Below, one piece after another: positions 1 to 7,592 of a stretch of DNA of 64,000 nt. The notes below the pieces were generated by a model. That model saw only the letters and a program-made list of their open reading frames with translations. It searched no databases and was not told where the DNA came from. The position numbers and the translations under genes are program-made. Position 1 is the first letter of the stretch. Every line of letters starts with the position of its first letter. The DNA lies in the NCBI RefSeq assembly GCF_039523735.1, contig NZ_BAAAFW010000092.1:24383-88382 (forward strand), given 5' to 3'. The stretch is from Tatumella punctata. Lineage in GTDB: Bacteria; Pseudomonadota; Gammaproteobacteria; Enterobacterales; Enterobacteriaceae.

Positions 1-396
1 AGACGTCACAATATTGACATTAATCCCCATTATCTGGCCCGTGGTGATTTCAGCTTTGACTCGGGCAGAGACGCCCTATCCCGGCTGATGCGATTACCGG
101 ATCCCCCTGATGCTGTATTTTGTCATAACGATCTGATGGCACTGGGTGTTATGCATCAGGCTTCATTACTGGGTATCCGAATACCGCAGCAATTATCTGT
201 TATCGGTTTTGATGATATTGATATAGCCCGGTACAGTCATCCGCCACTGACTACCATTTCTCAGCCCCGTTTTCAGATCGGCTGCGAAGCGGCGACGTTA
301 TTAATTGAAATCATCAAAGGAGAACGAATCAATGGCGGCTCCCGGTTACTGGAAGCCAGCCTGGTCGTTCGCCAGTCGACGTTAGCACCGGCGTAA
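1..396 (+). CDS. cytR: CytR, LacI-family nucleoside regulon repressor (3' part only)
   Basis: This is the C-terminal 131 residues of a LacI/GalR-family repressor; the gene starts before the window. The reading frame is open from base 1. The visible part is the effector-binding periplasmic-binding-protein-like domain, with the family stretch AVFCHNDLMALG and the later IGFDDIDIARY and PPLTTISQPR. It aligns well with the end of E. coli CytR, and the next gene is ftsN as in E. coli. CytR senses cytidine and represses nucleoside uptake and catabolism genes together with CRP. A nupC homologue, a classical CytR/CRP target in E. coli, lies about 58 kb to the right in this window. The DNA-binding domain is outside the window, so its integrity cannot be judged. 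Confidence 0.9.
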   Translation, partial: RRHNIDINPHYLARGDFSFDSGRDALSRLMRLPDPPDAVFCHNDLMALGVMHQASLLGIRIPQQLSVIGFDDIDIARYSHPPLTTISQPRFQIGCEAATLLIEIIKGERINGGSRLLEASLVVRQSTLAPA

Positions 397-564
397 CAAT
401 GGAGTACAACCGTCCGCGCTGACGAGATTTTTCAGGCAATAACTCAGGCAGAGTTTACTGGTCAAAGTTCATCCCCTTGAGTAAAATGACGGAGTTATTG
501 CGATTAAATATAAAGATCTGGGCTGTTCGCCCGCCAGACTGATGTATAACTTATCGGAACGAAT

Positions 565-1500
565 GTGGCACAAAAAGACTATGTAGGCCGCGGGCGTTCA
601 ACAGGGACGCAGCGTAGGAAAAACGCTCCTCGGGGTAAAAAGGGCAAGACCCGCCCGGGATTACCAAAACAGATGATCGTACTGGCTGTTGCTGTACTGG
701 TCACTTTTGCCGGCGGTCTGTGGTTTATAACCCATCATAAAAAAGAAGAAGTACCGGAAGTTATACCGCATAAAAATGCCGGTAATGGCTTACCTCCTAA
801 ACCGGAAGAACGCTGGAAGTATATAAAAGAACTGGAGAATCGCCAGACCACTGTGCCGGTTCCGACCGAGCCTTCTGCAGGGGGAGAGATAAAATCACAG
901 ACCCAGTTAACTGATGAGCAGCGCCAGTTACTGGAGCAGATGGCCGCAGATATGCGCCAGCAGCCGACGCAACTCAATGAAGTACCGTGGAATCAGCAAA
1001 CCCCGGCACAACAGCAACAGACACTGCGTCAGCAGGCTGCAACCCTGCAACAACAGAAAACCTATCAGCAACAACAGTTGCTACAGGCAGAGCGCCAACA
1101 GCGCCTTGAAAAACAACAGCGTCTGGAGCGGCAACAACAGGCAGAAAGGCAACAACGTGCTGATCGCCAGCAGCAGGCACAACAACCGGCAGTGGGTCAT
1201 GCACAGACCAGCACTCCGGCTGTCACTGCGCCTGCGGCAGCACCTGTCAGCAAACAGCCGGCAGCCACACCAGGAAAACACTGGCTGATACAATGCGGTT
1301 CATTCAAAGGCAGCGCACCGGCAGAGTCTGTACGAGCCTCTCTGGCCTTTGAAGGCTTTGAAAGCCGGATTACCACCGGCGGGGGCTGGAACCGGGTAGT
1401 GATCGGACCGTATCAGGACAGGGCTAAGGTGGACAGTATCGTCAGACAACTGCGCGGTTCTGGCCATACAAACTGTATTACTCTTTCTGCCGGGGGTTGA
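565..1500 (+). CDS. ftsN: FtsN, late divisome activator with SPOR domain
   Basis: Essential bitopic division protein that triggers septal peptidoglycan synthesis by FtsWI and binds denuded glycan at the septum. The protein has 311 residues (E. coli 319). It has a basic cytoplasmic tail (residues 1-35), one membrane segment (about 38-54, ending in FITHHKK), the conserved juxtamembrane stretch NGLPPKPEERWKYIKELE near 72-90, a long Gln-rich low-complexity linker (about 115-235) and a C-terminal SPOR domain (about 235-311) containing HWLIQCGSF and WNRVVIGPY. The two SPOR cysteines (QCGSF, HTNCI) are kept. The start is GTG at 565, supported by the conserved MAQKDYV beginning. An intrinsic terminator separates it from hslV. 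Confidence 0.97.
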   Translation: MAQKDYVGRGRSTGTQRRKNAPRGKKGKTRPGLPKQMIVLAVAVLVTFAGGLWFITHHKKEEVPEVIPHKNAGNGLPPKPEERWKYIKELENRQTTVPVPTEPSAGGEIKSQTQLTDEQRQLLEQMAADMRQQPTQLNEVPWNQQTPAQQQQTLRQQAATLQQQKTYQQQQLLQAERQQRLEKQQRLERQQQAERQQRADRQQQAQQPAVGHAQTSTPAVTAPAAAPVSKQPAATPGKHWLIQCGSFKGSAPAESVRASLAFEGFESRITTGGGWNRVVIGPYQDRAKVDSIVRQLRGSGHTNCITLSAGG

Positions 1501-1536
1501 AAGCCTTCAATCCTCCCCCATATACCCCCTTAAGTG

Positions 1537-1563
1537 ACTCCGCGTACTGCGCGGAGTTTTTTT
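1537..1563 (+). terminator. Intrinsic terminator between ftsN and hslV
   Basis: The 8-bp stem ACTCCGCG / CGCGGAGT closes a 5-nt loop and is followed by a run of seven T. It sits 36 bp after the ftsN stop and just before the hslV start, so hslVU probably has its own promoter or receives only read-through from ftsN. Confidence 0.88.
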
Positions 1564-1586
1564 CTTGATCTAAAAAGGGGCGGCCC

Positions 1587-2117
1587 GTGACAACGATTGT
1601 AAGTGTTCGACGCAATGGCCAGGTAGTGATTGGTGGTGACGGCCAGGCTACTCTTGGTAATACAGTAATGAAGGGTAACGTCAAAAAAGTACGTCGCCTG
1701 TATAACGACAAAGTCATTGCCGGTTTTGCCGGCGGCACCGCCGATGCTTTCACCCTGTTTGAACTGTTTGAGCGCAAGCTGGAAATGCACCAGGGACATC
1801 TGGTTAAAGCTGCCGTAGAGCTGGCTAAAGACTGGCGTACCGACCGTATGCTACGCCGTCTGGAAGCTCTGCTGGCGGTAGCCGATGAAAATGCCTCTCT
1901 GATTATCAGTGGTAATGGTGATGTGATCCAGCCTGAAAATGATTTGATCGCTATCGGGTCCGGCGGACCCTATGCTCAGGCCGCAGCACGTGCACTGCTG
2001 GAAAACAGTGAACTCAGTGCCCGTGAGATTACCGAAAAAGCACTGGATATCGCAGGTGATATTTGTATCTACACCAACCATAACGTCACCATTGAAGAAC
2101 TGACGTCCAGGACGTAA
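1587..2117 (+). CDS. hslV: HslV (ClpQ), proteasome-like peptidase subunit
   Basis: Catalytic dodecamer of the cytoplasmic HslUV (ClpYQ) ATP-dependent protease. It has 176 residues, the usual length. Translation starts at GTG 1587. After Met removal, Thr2 of the TTIVSVRR beginning becomes the N-terminal nucleophile, so the start is fixed by the chemistry. Other family marks are GDGQATLGNTVMKGN with the conserved Lys (K33 region), FAGGTADAFTLFE and the GSGGPYAQAAA segment. It is followed 11 bp later by hslU and forms the classical heat-shock operon. No sigma32 promoter was assigned with confidence. Confidence 0.97.
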   Translation: MTTIVSVRRNGQVVIGGDGQATLGNTVMKGNVKKVRRLYNDKVIAGFAGGTADAFTLFELFERKLEMHQGHLVKAAVELAKDWRTDRMLRRLEALLAVADENASLIISGNGDVIQPENDLIAIGSGGPYAQAAARALLENSELSAREITEKALDIAGDICIYTNHNVTIEELTSRT

Positions 2118-2128
2118 GGATTTTTACT

Positions 2129-3460
2129 ATGTCTGAAATGACTCCTCGCGAAATTGTAAGTGAACTGAATAAGTTCATCATTGGTCAGGATGGCGCAAAG
2201 CGTGCTGTCTCTATCGCCCTGCGTAACCGCTGGCGTCGTATGCAGCTGGATGCCGAGCTGCGTCACGAAGTGACCCCTAAAAATATTCTGATGATCGGCC
2301 CGACAGGGGTAGGTAAAACAGAAATCGCCCGGCGCCTGGCGAAGCTGGCAAATGCACCTTTTATTAAAGTCGAGGCGACAAAATTTACCGAAGTGGGTTA
2401 TGTCGGAAAAGAGGTCGACTCGATTATCCGTGACTTAACCGATGCTGCAGTCAAAATGGTACGCAGCCAGGCAATTGAGCGCAATAAATCCCGTGCCGAA
2501 GAACAGGCTGAAGAACGCATTCTGGATGTACTGATCCCACCGGCAAAAAATAACTGGGGACAGTCAGAGCAAAATAGTGAGCCTTCTGCCGCACGCCAGT
2601 CTTTCCGCAAAAAACTGCGTGAAGGACAGCTGGATGATAAAGAGATTGAAATCGATCTCGCTGCATCTCCGATGGATGTTGAAATCATGGCGCCTCCCGG
2701 CATGGAAGAGATGACCAGCCAGCTGCAGTCTATGTTCCAGAACATGGGCGGACAAAAACAGAAATCCCGTAAGCTGAAAATAAAAGATGCTCTGAAGTTA
2801 CTGATCGAAGAAGAAGCCGCCAGACTGGTGAATCCTGAAGAACTGAAGCAGGAAGCTATCGATGCGGTAGAACAACATGGCATCGTATTTATTGATGAAA
2901 TCGATAAGATCTGTAAGCGTGGCCAGGCATCCGGTCCGGATGTTTCGCGTGAAGGTGTGCAACGTGATTTGCTGCCCTTAGTCGAAGGATGTACCGTTTC
3001 GACAAAACACGGAATGGTGAAAACCGATCATATTCTGTTTATCGCATCAGGTGCATTCCAGGTCGCCAGCCCGTCAGACCTGATCCCTGAACTGCAGGGA
3101 CGTTTGCCTATCCGTGTCGAACTTCAGGCACTGACCGTTAATGACTTTGAACGTATTCTGACAGAGCCAAGTGCTTCCGTGACGGTACAGTACAAAGCGT
3201 TGATGGCAACAGAAGGTGTGACAGTGGAGTTCAGCGATGATGGCATTCGTCGTATTGCTGAAGCTGCATGGCAGGTCAATGAGACCACCGAAAATATCGG
3301 TGCTCGTCGTCTGTACACCGTGCTGGAAAAGCTGATGGAAGAAATCTCTTTCGATGCCAGCGAACGCCCTGGTGAGTCAGTGACAATTGATGCCGGTTAT
3401 GTGAGTTCTCACCTTGATAAACTGGTTGCTGATGAAGATTTGAGCCGTTTTATTCTGTAA
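2129..3460 (+). CDS. hslU: HslU (ClpY), AAA+ unfoldase of HslUV
   Basis: Hexameric AAA+ ATPase that unfolds substrates and feeds them to HslV. The 443 residues equal the E. coli length. The Walker A motif GPTGVGKT lies at about 57-64, and Walker B within GIVFIDEID at about 253-261. The variable I-domain with many charged residues lies between them (about 110-240). The pore loop GYVGKEV follows the first conserved Lys, sensor II is in the NIGARRLYTVLEK region, and the C-terminus ends in LSRFIL, which inserts into HslV. A clear AAGGA lies over the hslV stop. A terminator follows it, and menA, the E. coli neighbour, is not present. Confidence 0.98.
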   Translation: MSEMTPREIVSELNKFIIGQDGAKRAVSIALRNRWRRMQLDAELRHEVTPKNILMIGPTGVGKTEIARRLAKLANAPFIKVEATKFTEVGYVGKEVDSIIRDLTDAAVKMVRSQAIERNKSRAEEQAEERILDVLIPPAKNNWGQSEQNSEPSAARQSFRKKLREGQLDDKEIEIDLAASPMDVEIMAPPGMEEMTSQLQSMFQNMGGQKQKSRKLKIKDALKLLIEEEAARLVNPEELKQEAIDAVEQHGIVFIDEIDKICKRGQASGPDVSREGVQRDLLPLVEGCTVSTKHGMVKTDHILFIASGAFQVASPSDLIPELQGRLPIRVELQALTVNDFERILTEPSASVTVQYKALMATEGVTVEFSDDGIRRIAEAAWQVNETTENIGARRLYTVLEKLMEEISFDASERPGESVTIDAGYVSSHLDKLVADEDLSRFIL

Positions 3461-3486
3461 TTTAATTTACCGTGCTCTTATCACCC

Positions 3487-3516
3487 GATCTCTGTCTCCG
3501 GGCAGAGATCTGTTTT
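3487..3516 (+). terminator. Intrinsic terminator after hslU
   Basis: The 8-bp perfect stem GATCTCTG / CAGAGATC with an 8-nt loop is followed by TGTTTT. It lies 26 bp beyond the hslU stop and closes the hslVU transcript. Confidence 0.8.
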
Positions 3517-3799
3517 CACCCGATGCACAGCCTCCCGTTAACCACTGCTGATACACATTTTTACTGTTATTTACCCTCAGAGTTTCTCACGCTCACTGCA
3601 GGATTTATCTCTCCGCCATTTTTTCTGCCGGTATCTTGCAGACGGACGGCATCATTATTTTGTTTCCCCGCCTCTCTTACCGGCTGATATCAGTGAATAG
3701 TCGTGATGACCAGAAAAATGGCATTTCTGACCAATTTATTATTCATCTGTAATGTGATGATGGATCACTTATCCCGGCCTGCAGCCACGGCTGGCTTTT

Positions 3800-3829
3800 T
3801 TGCTATCTTCAGAAAGAACGCGATATACT
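3800..3829 (+). promoter_or_regulatory. Putative sigma70 promoter of rraA
   Basis: A TTGCTA hexamer at 3800 and a TATACT hexamer at 3824 are separated by 18 bp, placing a start site roughly 25-30 bp upstream of the rraA ATG. This is recognised by motif only. Confidence 0.5.
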
Positions 3830-3861
3830 TTATCCACCTCTGGCAAACAGATGATACCGCT

Positions 3862-4368
3862 ATGAAATACGATACCTCCGAACTTTGTGATATTTACCAT
3901 GAAGAAGTGAATGTTGTTGAACCCTTGTTTTCAAATTTTGGCGGACGCACTTCTTTTGGTGGTCAGATAACTACCGTCAAATGCTTCGAAGACAATGGTC
4001 TGCTTTATGATGTACTCGAAGAAAATGGACTCGGGCGGGTGCTGGTTGTCGATGGCGGTGGTTCAGTCAGACGTGCTCTGATTGATGCACAACTGGCACA
4101 ACTGGCCACGCAAAATGAATGGGAAGGCATTGTTGTTTACGGTTCGGTACGTCAGGTCGACGAACTTGAAGAACTTGATATCGGCATCCAGGCGATGGCG
4201 GCTATTCCTGTCGGTGCAGCAGGCGAAGGTCCGGGCGAAAGTGATATCCGGGTAAACTTTGGCGGAGTGACCTTTTTCTCCGGTGATTATCTGTACGCAG
4301 ATAATACTGGTATTATTTTGTCCGAAAACGCACTGGTCGCTGAAGAACAGGATGAGGATGCAGAGTAA
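3862..4368 (+). CDS. rraA: RraA, inhibitor of RNase E
   Basis: Trimeric protein that binds the C-terminal scaffold of RNase E and lowers degradosome activity. It has 168 residues against 161 in E. coli. The first 160 are highly conserved, beginning MKYDTSELCDIYHEEVNVVEP with VVDGGGSVRRALIDAQLAQ and NFGGVTFFSGDYLYADNTG, and the extra residues form an acidic tail (EEQDEDAE). The frame is open 53 codons further upstream, but the ATG at 3862 is chosen because it matches the family start and lies just after a good promoter. The gene converges with zapB. Confidence 0.95.
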   Translation: MKYDTSELCDIYHEEVNVVEPLFSNFGGRTSFGGQITTVKCFEDNGLLYDVLEENGLGRVLVVDGGGSVRRALIDAQLAQLATQNEWEGIVVYGSVRQVDELEELDIGIQAMAAIPVGAAGEGPGESDIRVNFGGVTFFSGDYLYADNTGIILSENALVAEEQDEDAE

Positions 4369-4383
4369 AACCGCAGGTAAACC

Positions 4384-4399
4384 GGGTGCCGCAGCACCC
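4384..4399. terminator. Possible bidirectional hairpin between rraA and zapB
   Basis: GGGTGC / GCACCC, a 6-bp GC-rich stem with a CGCA loop, lies in the 57-bp gap between two convergent genes. There is no clean T-tract on either side, so it is weak as an intrinsic terminator. Confidence 0.4.
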
Positions 4400-4425
4400 G
4401 ACTTCCGGTTTATTCCTCGACAGAA

Positions 4426-4665
4426 TTAAACCTCATCCATTTTTCCCAGCAGGGTACGTAAACGCTCCTGCCATTGTTGTTGTTCTTCTTTTAACTGCTG
4501 ATTTTCACGCGTTAATGCGTCGTGATTACCGGCAACCTGTAATGCTTCCTGCTTCAGTGTGCTGTTTTGTTCTTTCAGCTCTTCAATTTCCATCTGCAAC
4601 AGGGTGATAGTATCAATCGCCTGCTGTACTTTGGCTTCCAGTTTTTCGAACATTTCAAATGACAT
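4426..4665 (-). CDS. zapB: ZapB, coiled-coil cell division factor
   Basis: Small, almost entirely coiled-coil protein that stabilises the Z ring through ZapA and links it to MatP and the chromosome terminus. It has 79 residues (E. coli 81), with the near-invariant FEKLEAKVQQAIDTITLLQ followed by heptads rich in E, Q and L and the end QERLRTLLGKMDEV. The frame extends 16 codons upstream, but the ATG at 4665 follows a strong GGAGAGG ribosome-binding site and gives the family N-terminus (MSFEMFEK). Confidence 0.95.
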   Translation of the reverse strand: MSFEMFEKLEAKVQQAIDTITLLQMEIEELKEQNSTLKQEALQVAGNHDALTRENQQLKEEQQQWQERLRTLLGKMDEV

Positions 4666-4941
4666 TTTTATAACCTCTCCTATATCGCAAGGCGTTGATG
4701 TGCCGGCTACCATCCTGACAAACCCTGTAAAATTTCAGTAGCTGGCTACGATAACACGATTGTATGAAGCCTGATCGCGCAAGTCCAGTTACCGGGTAAC
4801 TTCAGGAGCAGTCTGTAACATTTTTGGCATATATTTTCTATAAAAACCGCCGGACTTTCCTCGTTGCCGTAAAAAATCACGCCGCCACAAGCAATCATTA
4901 ATGACAATATGGCAACAAAATACGCGATTTCGCTCATTTCA

Positions 4942-4957
4942 TTTGACATGACACACA
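4942..4957. promoter_or_regulatory. Candidate CRP site upstream of glpF
   Basis: TTTGA-N6-ACACA matches 8 of the 10 conserved positions of the CRP consensus TGTGA-N6-TCACA. It lies about 130 bp upstream of glpF. glpFK is activated by CRP in E. coli, so the site is plausible but rests on motif match only. Confidence 0.4.
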
Positions 4958-4972
4958 AATTTTAAGTTCGGT

Positions 4973-5002
4973 ATTTATCGTTTATGCGCGTTAACGATAA
5001 AT
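4973..5002. promoter_or_regulatory. Candidate GlpR operator region of glpFK
   Basis: A perfect 10-bp inverted repeat, ATTTATCGTT / AACGATAAAT, is separated by 10 bp. The right half with its upstream bases (ATG..CG.TAACGA) resembles E. coli GlpR operators. The 14-mer GATAAATTTAACCT at 4996-5009 recurs exactly at 5057-5070, immediately upstream of the glpF ribosome-binding site, which suggests more than one operator copy. Confidence 0.5.
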
Positions 5003-5087
5003 TTAACCTAACCCTCTAAGAAAGTCGGGTAACTCAGGGAATGGGTACACAACACCGATAAATTTAACCTCGTTTAAGGAATCAATC

Positions 5088-5942
5088 ATGAGTCAAACGA
5101 CAAGCACGCTCACAGGCCAGTGTATCGCCGAATTCATAGGTACCGGTTTGATTCTTTTTTTTGGTGCCGGCTGCGTTGCCGCGCTAAAAGTCGCCGGAGC
5201 CAGCTTTGGGCAATGGGAAATTTGCATCGTCTGGGGCCTGGCAGTTTCAATGGGTGTTTATGTCAGTGCAGGTATTTCCGGAGCACACCTCAATCCGGCA
5301 GTCACTGTTGCTTTGTGCCTGTTTGGTCACTTTGAAGGCCGTAAAGTCATTCCCTATATTGTTGCACAGGTTGCCGGTGCATTCTGTGCTGCAGCGTTGG
5401 TATACGGATTATACCGCAGCCTGTTTATTGATTTTGAGCAGGCACATCAGATAGTGCGTGGCAGTACCGAAAGTCTCGGGCTTGCAGGGGTCTTTTCTAC
5501 CTACCCGCATCCGGGTATCAGCGTAGTGCAGGCATTCTTTGTTGAGCTGGTCATTACCGCAGTACTGATGGGAATGATTATGGCGCTGACAGATGATGGT
5601 AACGGCTTACCACGTGGCCCGTTAGCCCCTCTGCTGATTGGGTTACTGGTCGCGGTGATTGGCGCGGCAATGGGCCCTCTGACCGGTTTTGCTTTAAACC
5701 CGGCACGTGATTTCGGCCCTAAAATGTTTACCGCTCTCGCCGGGTGGGGCGAAATTGCTTTTACCGGAGGAAAAACCATTCCTTACTTTCTGGTACCGAT
5801 TTTCGGACCACTGATCGGGGCTTGTGTCGGCGCTTTTATTTACCGTAATTGCGTCGGGCGTTATTTACCCTCAAACAACATAACACCGGCCAGCACAGAA
5901 TCAGAACAGTCACTGTCACGCGCTGAACAGCATAAAGCGTAA
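5088..5942 (+). CDS. glpF: GlpF, glycerol facilitator (aquaglyceroporin)
   Basis: Inner-membrane channel of the MIP family that lets glycerol diffuse into the cell. It has 284 residues (E. coli 281). Two half-helix NPA signatures are present: HLNPAVTVALC near residues 66-76 and FALNPARDFGPK near 201-212. The conserved Arg of the selectivity filter follows the second NPA. Six hydrophobic segments can be followed. The ribosome-binding site AAGGA lies 8 bp before the ATG. The gene starts the glpF-glpK operon, and GlpK traps incoming glycerol by phosphorylation. Confidence 0.97.
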   Translation: MSQTTSTLTGQCIAEFIGTGLILFFGAGCVAALKVAGASFGQWEICIVWGLAVSMGVYVSAGISGAHLNPAVTVALCLFGHFEGRKVIPYIVAQVAGAFCAAALVYGLYRSLFIDFEQAHQIVRGSTESLGLAGVFSTYPHPGISVVQAFFVELVITAVLMGMIMALTDDGNGLPRGPLAPLLIGLLVAVIGAAMGPLTGFALNPARDFGPKMFTALAGWGEIAFTGGKTIPYFLVPIFGPLIGACVGAFIYRNCVGRYLPSNNITPASTESEQSLSRAEQHKA

Positions 5943-5972
5943 ACTTAACAACGACTTCACCAGGAACAGATT

Positions 5973-7490
5973 ATGACAAACGCTGAAAATAAATACATTG
6001 TTGCCCTGGATCAGGGAACCACCAGTTCACGGGCCGTAGTTATGGATCACGATGCAAATATTATTGCTGTTTCACAACGTGAATTTAGCCAGATTTATCC
6101 GAAGACCGGCTGGGTAGAACATGACCCGATGGATATCTGGGCTTCACAGAGTTCGACGCTGATTGAAGTACTGGCACATGCCGATATCCGGTCGGATCAG
6201 ATTGCAGCTATCGGTATCACTAACCAGCGTGAAACCACGATTGTCTGGGACAAAAAAACCGGAAAACCTGTCTACAATGCCATTGTCTGGCAGGATCCAC
6301 GTACGGCAGATTACTGTTCAAAACTGAAAAAAGAAGGACTGGAACAGTATATACAGCAAACGACCGGCCTGGTGATCAATCCTTATTTTTCCGGAACCAA
6401 AGTGAAATGGATTCTGGATCATGTTGAGGGGGCACGTGAACGCGCAAAACGTGGGGAACTTCTGTTTGGTACTGTAGATACCTGGCTGGTATGGAAGATG
6501 ACCCAGGGACGTGTACATATCACTGATTTTACCAATGCATCACGTACCATGATGTTCGATATCCATAAGCTACAGTGGGACAACCGTATGCTGGAGATTC
6601 TCGATATTCCGCGGGAAATGTTACCGGCAGTGAAGTCCTCTTCAGAAATTTATGGTCAGACCAATATCGGGGGTAAAGGCGGGACCCGCATACCGATCGC
6701 CGGGATCGCCGGCGATCAGCAGGCAGCACTGTATGGTCAGCTATGTGTACAGCCCGGGATGGCTAAAAATACCTATGGCACCGGTTGTTTTATGTTAATG
6801 AATACCGGTACCGAAGCGGTTACCTCAACCCATGGTTTACTAACGACTATTGCCTGCGGTCCGCGCGGTGAAGTGAACTATGCCCTGGAAGGGGCGGTGT
6901 TTATCGGTGGCGCCTCTATTCAGTGGCTGCGGGATGAGATGAAATTATTCTCTGAAGCGCTGGATTCTGAGTATTTTGCAACGAAAGTGAAGGATTCAAA
7001 CGGTGTGTATATGGTGCCGGCGTTTACCGGCCTCGGTGCCCCGTACTGGGACCCCTATGCCCGCGGCGCTATCTTTGGCCTGACACGCGGCACCAATGCG
7101 AACCATATTATCCGGGCAACTCTGGAATCAATTGCCTACCAGACACGTGACGTACTGGAAGCAATGCAAAACGATGCCAGCACACGACTGCAGTCCTTAC
7201 GGGTAGATGGCGGCGCGGTAGCAAATAACTTCCTGATGCAATTCCAGTCAGATATTCTCGGTGCCAGAGTTGAGCGTCCGCAAGTCCGTGAAGTGACAGC
7301 ATTAGGCGCTGCCTACCTTGCCGGTCTGGCTGTCGGTTTCTGGAAAGACCTGGACGAAGTTCGAGCTAAGTCAGTCATTGAACGTGAGTTCCGTCCTTCC
7401 ATCGAAACTACTGAGCGTAACTACCGCTATGCCGGCTGGAAAAAAGCCGTATCCCGAGCCCTGCGCTGGGAAGATGAAAACGAGGAATAA
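5973..7490 (+). CDS. glpK: GlpK, glycerol kinase
   Basis: FGGY-family kinase converting glycerol to sn-glycerol 3-phosphate with ATP; it is the committed step of glycerol use and an allosteric target of fructose-1,6-bisphosphate and EIIA-Glc in E. coli. It has 505 residues (E. coli 502). The N-terminal phosphate loop is YIVALDQGTTSSRAVV, followed by GWVEHDPMDIW, NQRETTIVWD and the C-terminal ATP-binding part with GTYGTGCFML and LRVDGGAVANNFLMQFQSD. It lies 30 bp after glpF in the same operon and ends at a hairpin. Confidence 0.98.
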   Translation: MTNAENKYIVALDQGTTSSRAVVMDHDANIIAVSQREFSQIYPKTGWVEHDPMDIWASQSSTLIEVLAHADIRSDQIAAIGITNQRETTIVWDKKTGKPVYNAIVWQDPRTADYCSKLKKEGLEQYIQQTTGLVINPYFSGTKVKWILDHVEGARERAKRGELLFGTVDTWLVWKMTQGRVHITDFTNASRTMMFDIHKLQWDNRMLEILDIPREMLPAVKSSSEIYGQTNIGGKGGTRIPIAGIAGDQQAALYGQLCVQPGMAKNTYGTGCFMLMNTGTEAVTSTHGLLTTIACGPRGEVNYALEGAVFIGGASIQWLRDEMKLFSEALDSEYFATKVKDSNGVYMVPAFTGLGAPYWDPYARGAIFGLTRGTNANHIIRATLESIAYQTRDVLEAMQNDASTRLQSLRVDGGAVANNFLMQFQSDILGARVERPQVREVTALGAAYLAGLAVGFWKDLDEVRAKSVIEREFRPSIETTERNYRYAGWKKAVSRALRWEDENEE

Positions 7491-7500
7491 CTGAGACTCC

Positions 7501-7525
7501 GCCCGTAACTGCGTTACGGGCTTTC
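7501..7525 (+). terminator. Intrinsic terminator after glpK
   Basis: The 9-bp stem GCCCGTAAC / GTTACGGGC with a 3-nt loop is followed by a short CTTTC tract, 10 bp after the glpK stop. The weak T-run may allow read-through into glpX. Confidence 0.7.
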
Positions 7526-7592
7526 AGGGTCAATTCAGTCCCCCTGCCCTTGTGCTACACTGATTCCCCTTTTCTTTCTGATAAGACAGATT

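Larger units (their letters stand above)
3461..3861. other. Gene-free stretch at the former menA position
   Basis: 401 bp between hslU and rraA. It holds the hslU terminator near its left end and a promoter-like sequence near its right end. No reading frame here resembles MenA, which occupies this place in E. coli, and no coding remnant was recognised on either strand. Confidence 0.7.
4666..5087. other. Intergenic regulatory region zapB-glpF
   Basis: 422 bp between divergent genes. It contains candidate CRP and GlpR sites for glpFK (listed separately) and a 70-codon frame on the minus strand (4746-4958). Its N-terminus could form one membrane segment (IAYFVAILSLMIACGGVIF), but it has no convincing ribosome-binding site and no recognisable family. 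I regard that frame as unproven. Confidence 0.6.

Noticed and set aside
2398..2883. 161-codon frame on the minus strand inside hslU
   Set aside because: Fully antisense to a highly conserved gene, Ser/Cys/Arg-rich composition typical of a shadow frame, no ribosome-binding site.
3472..3687. 71-codon frame after hslU as a menA remnant
   Set aside because: Translation has no similarity to MenA motifs (such as the prenyltransferase DxxxD) and overlaps the terminator hairpin.
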